DNA of 33,099 nucleotides from Desulfuromonadales bacterium (GTDB taxonomy: Bacteria > Desulfobacterota > Desulfuromonadia > Geobacterales > Pseudopelobacteraceae), in the NCBI GenBank assembly GCA_013377095.1, contig JACAAY010000054.1:1-33099 (forward strand), written 5' to 3'. How positions within the stretch are numbered: the first letter of the stretch is position 1; every line of letters begins with the position of its first letter. Both the position numbers and the translations under genes were made by a program. Below, piece after piece: positions 33,008 through 33,099 of this stretch. Below the pieces are notes generated by a model that made no database searches, was not told the DNA's origin, and was given only the letters and a program-made list of their open reading frames with translations.

Positions 33008-33099
33008 CTATGCCTCTCTAAGCATGTAGCCCTGTCCGCGAACAGTATGAATCAGCTTCGTGGGATAGTCATCGTCCAATTTCCTGCGTAGATAGTTGA
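33008..33099 (-). CDS. 3' end of an OmpR/PhoB-family response regulator
   Basis: The minus-strand frame is open from the window edge to the stop at 33008-33010 and reads NYLRRKLDDDYPTKLIHTVR then GQGYMLREA. This is the C-terminal winged-helix recognition segment of OmpR/PhoB-type regulators, and the LIHTVRGxGYxL pattern is that of the CopR/CusR heavy-metal branch. It is incomplete at its 5' end because it runs off the window. The regulator lies to the right; its partner histidine kinase, if any, would also be outside. It is followed by the minus-strand hairpin at 32801-32838. Confidence 0.85.
   Translation of the reverse strand, partial: NYLRRKLDDDYPTKLIHTVRGQGYMLREA

Noticed and set aside
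32830..33021. A plus-strand frame after AGGAGG (MRGRGISIDKLIVTLDFG...)
   Set aside because: The AGGAGG lies in the loop of a terminator hairpin of the opposite strand, the sister hairpin has no ATG, and the frame overlaps the end of the response-regulator gene.

Overview
The window looks like chromosomal DNA of a Deltaproteobacterium of the Geobacter/Pelobacter group (Desulfuromonadia). The evidence is multi-CXXCH cytochromes, an hrcA-grpE-dnaK-dnaJ block under a CIRCE operator, a short MetH without the reactivation domain, HD-GYP and PilZ signalling proteins, a FadL-type porin, and frequent TTG/GTG starts with strong GGAGG-type ribosome binding sites. This placement rests on gene content only.

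Layout. 1-4300: end of an unidentified gene, an exported two-heme cytochrome, a small membrane protein (-), a secreted beta-sandwich repeat protein behind a candidate sigma-54 promoter, the remains of a DUF1778/GNAT (TacAT-like) toxin-antitoxin pair, and a DUF4242 protein (-). Two near-identical 31-bp repeats bracket the secreted protein and the remnant. 4590-9840: mtgA; an acetyltransferase plus M20 peptidase pair (-); a run of DsbA-like thiol oxidoreductase, cysteine-rich protein and SlyD-like isomerase; nudC (-), which overlaps the isomerase gene tail to tail; and a small conserved protein. 10078-14514: a minus-strand operon murI - GerMN protein - metH - 172-aa protein, closed by a terminator. 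14669-20937: a FadL-type porin divergent from a methyltransferase, then a minus-strand pair made of a PilZ-GNAT fusion and an HD-GYP phosphodiesterase, probably a c-di-GMP input/output module.

21046-26904: heat-shock block, with a consensus promoter, CIRCE, hrcA, grpE, dnaK and dnaJ, followed by a small membrane protein and a small two-heme cytochrome. 26932-28032: DUF1456 and DUF2127 proteins (-).

From about 28190 the sequence looks accessory. An orphan terminator preceded by an 11-nt tRNA-like acceptor end may mark an integration junction. Beyond it lie unrecognised genes, an alpha/beta hydrolase fused to a ~98-aa N-terminal module, a diverged free-standing copy of that module about 2 kb away, a convergent cluster of small orphan genes, interleaved inverted repeats that could form a pseudoknot or cruciform, an HU/IHF-like protein overlapped by a 57-aa gene, and two related terminator-like hairpins whose loops carry CCUCC (minus strand). 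The window ends in the 3' end of an OmpR-family response regulator on the minus strand, so the accessory segment is about 4.8 kb long if that gene is host DNA. No integrase, transposase, CRISPR array, intact tRNA or rRNA gene was seen. The hydrolase/module island is the best candidate for something undescribed, but its function cannot be read from sequence alone.
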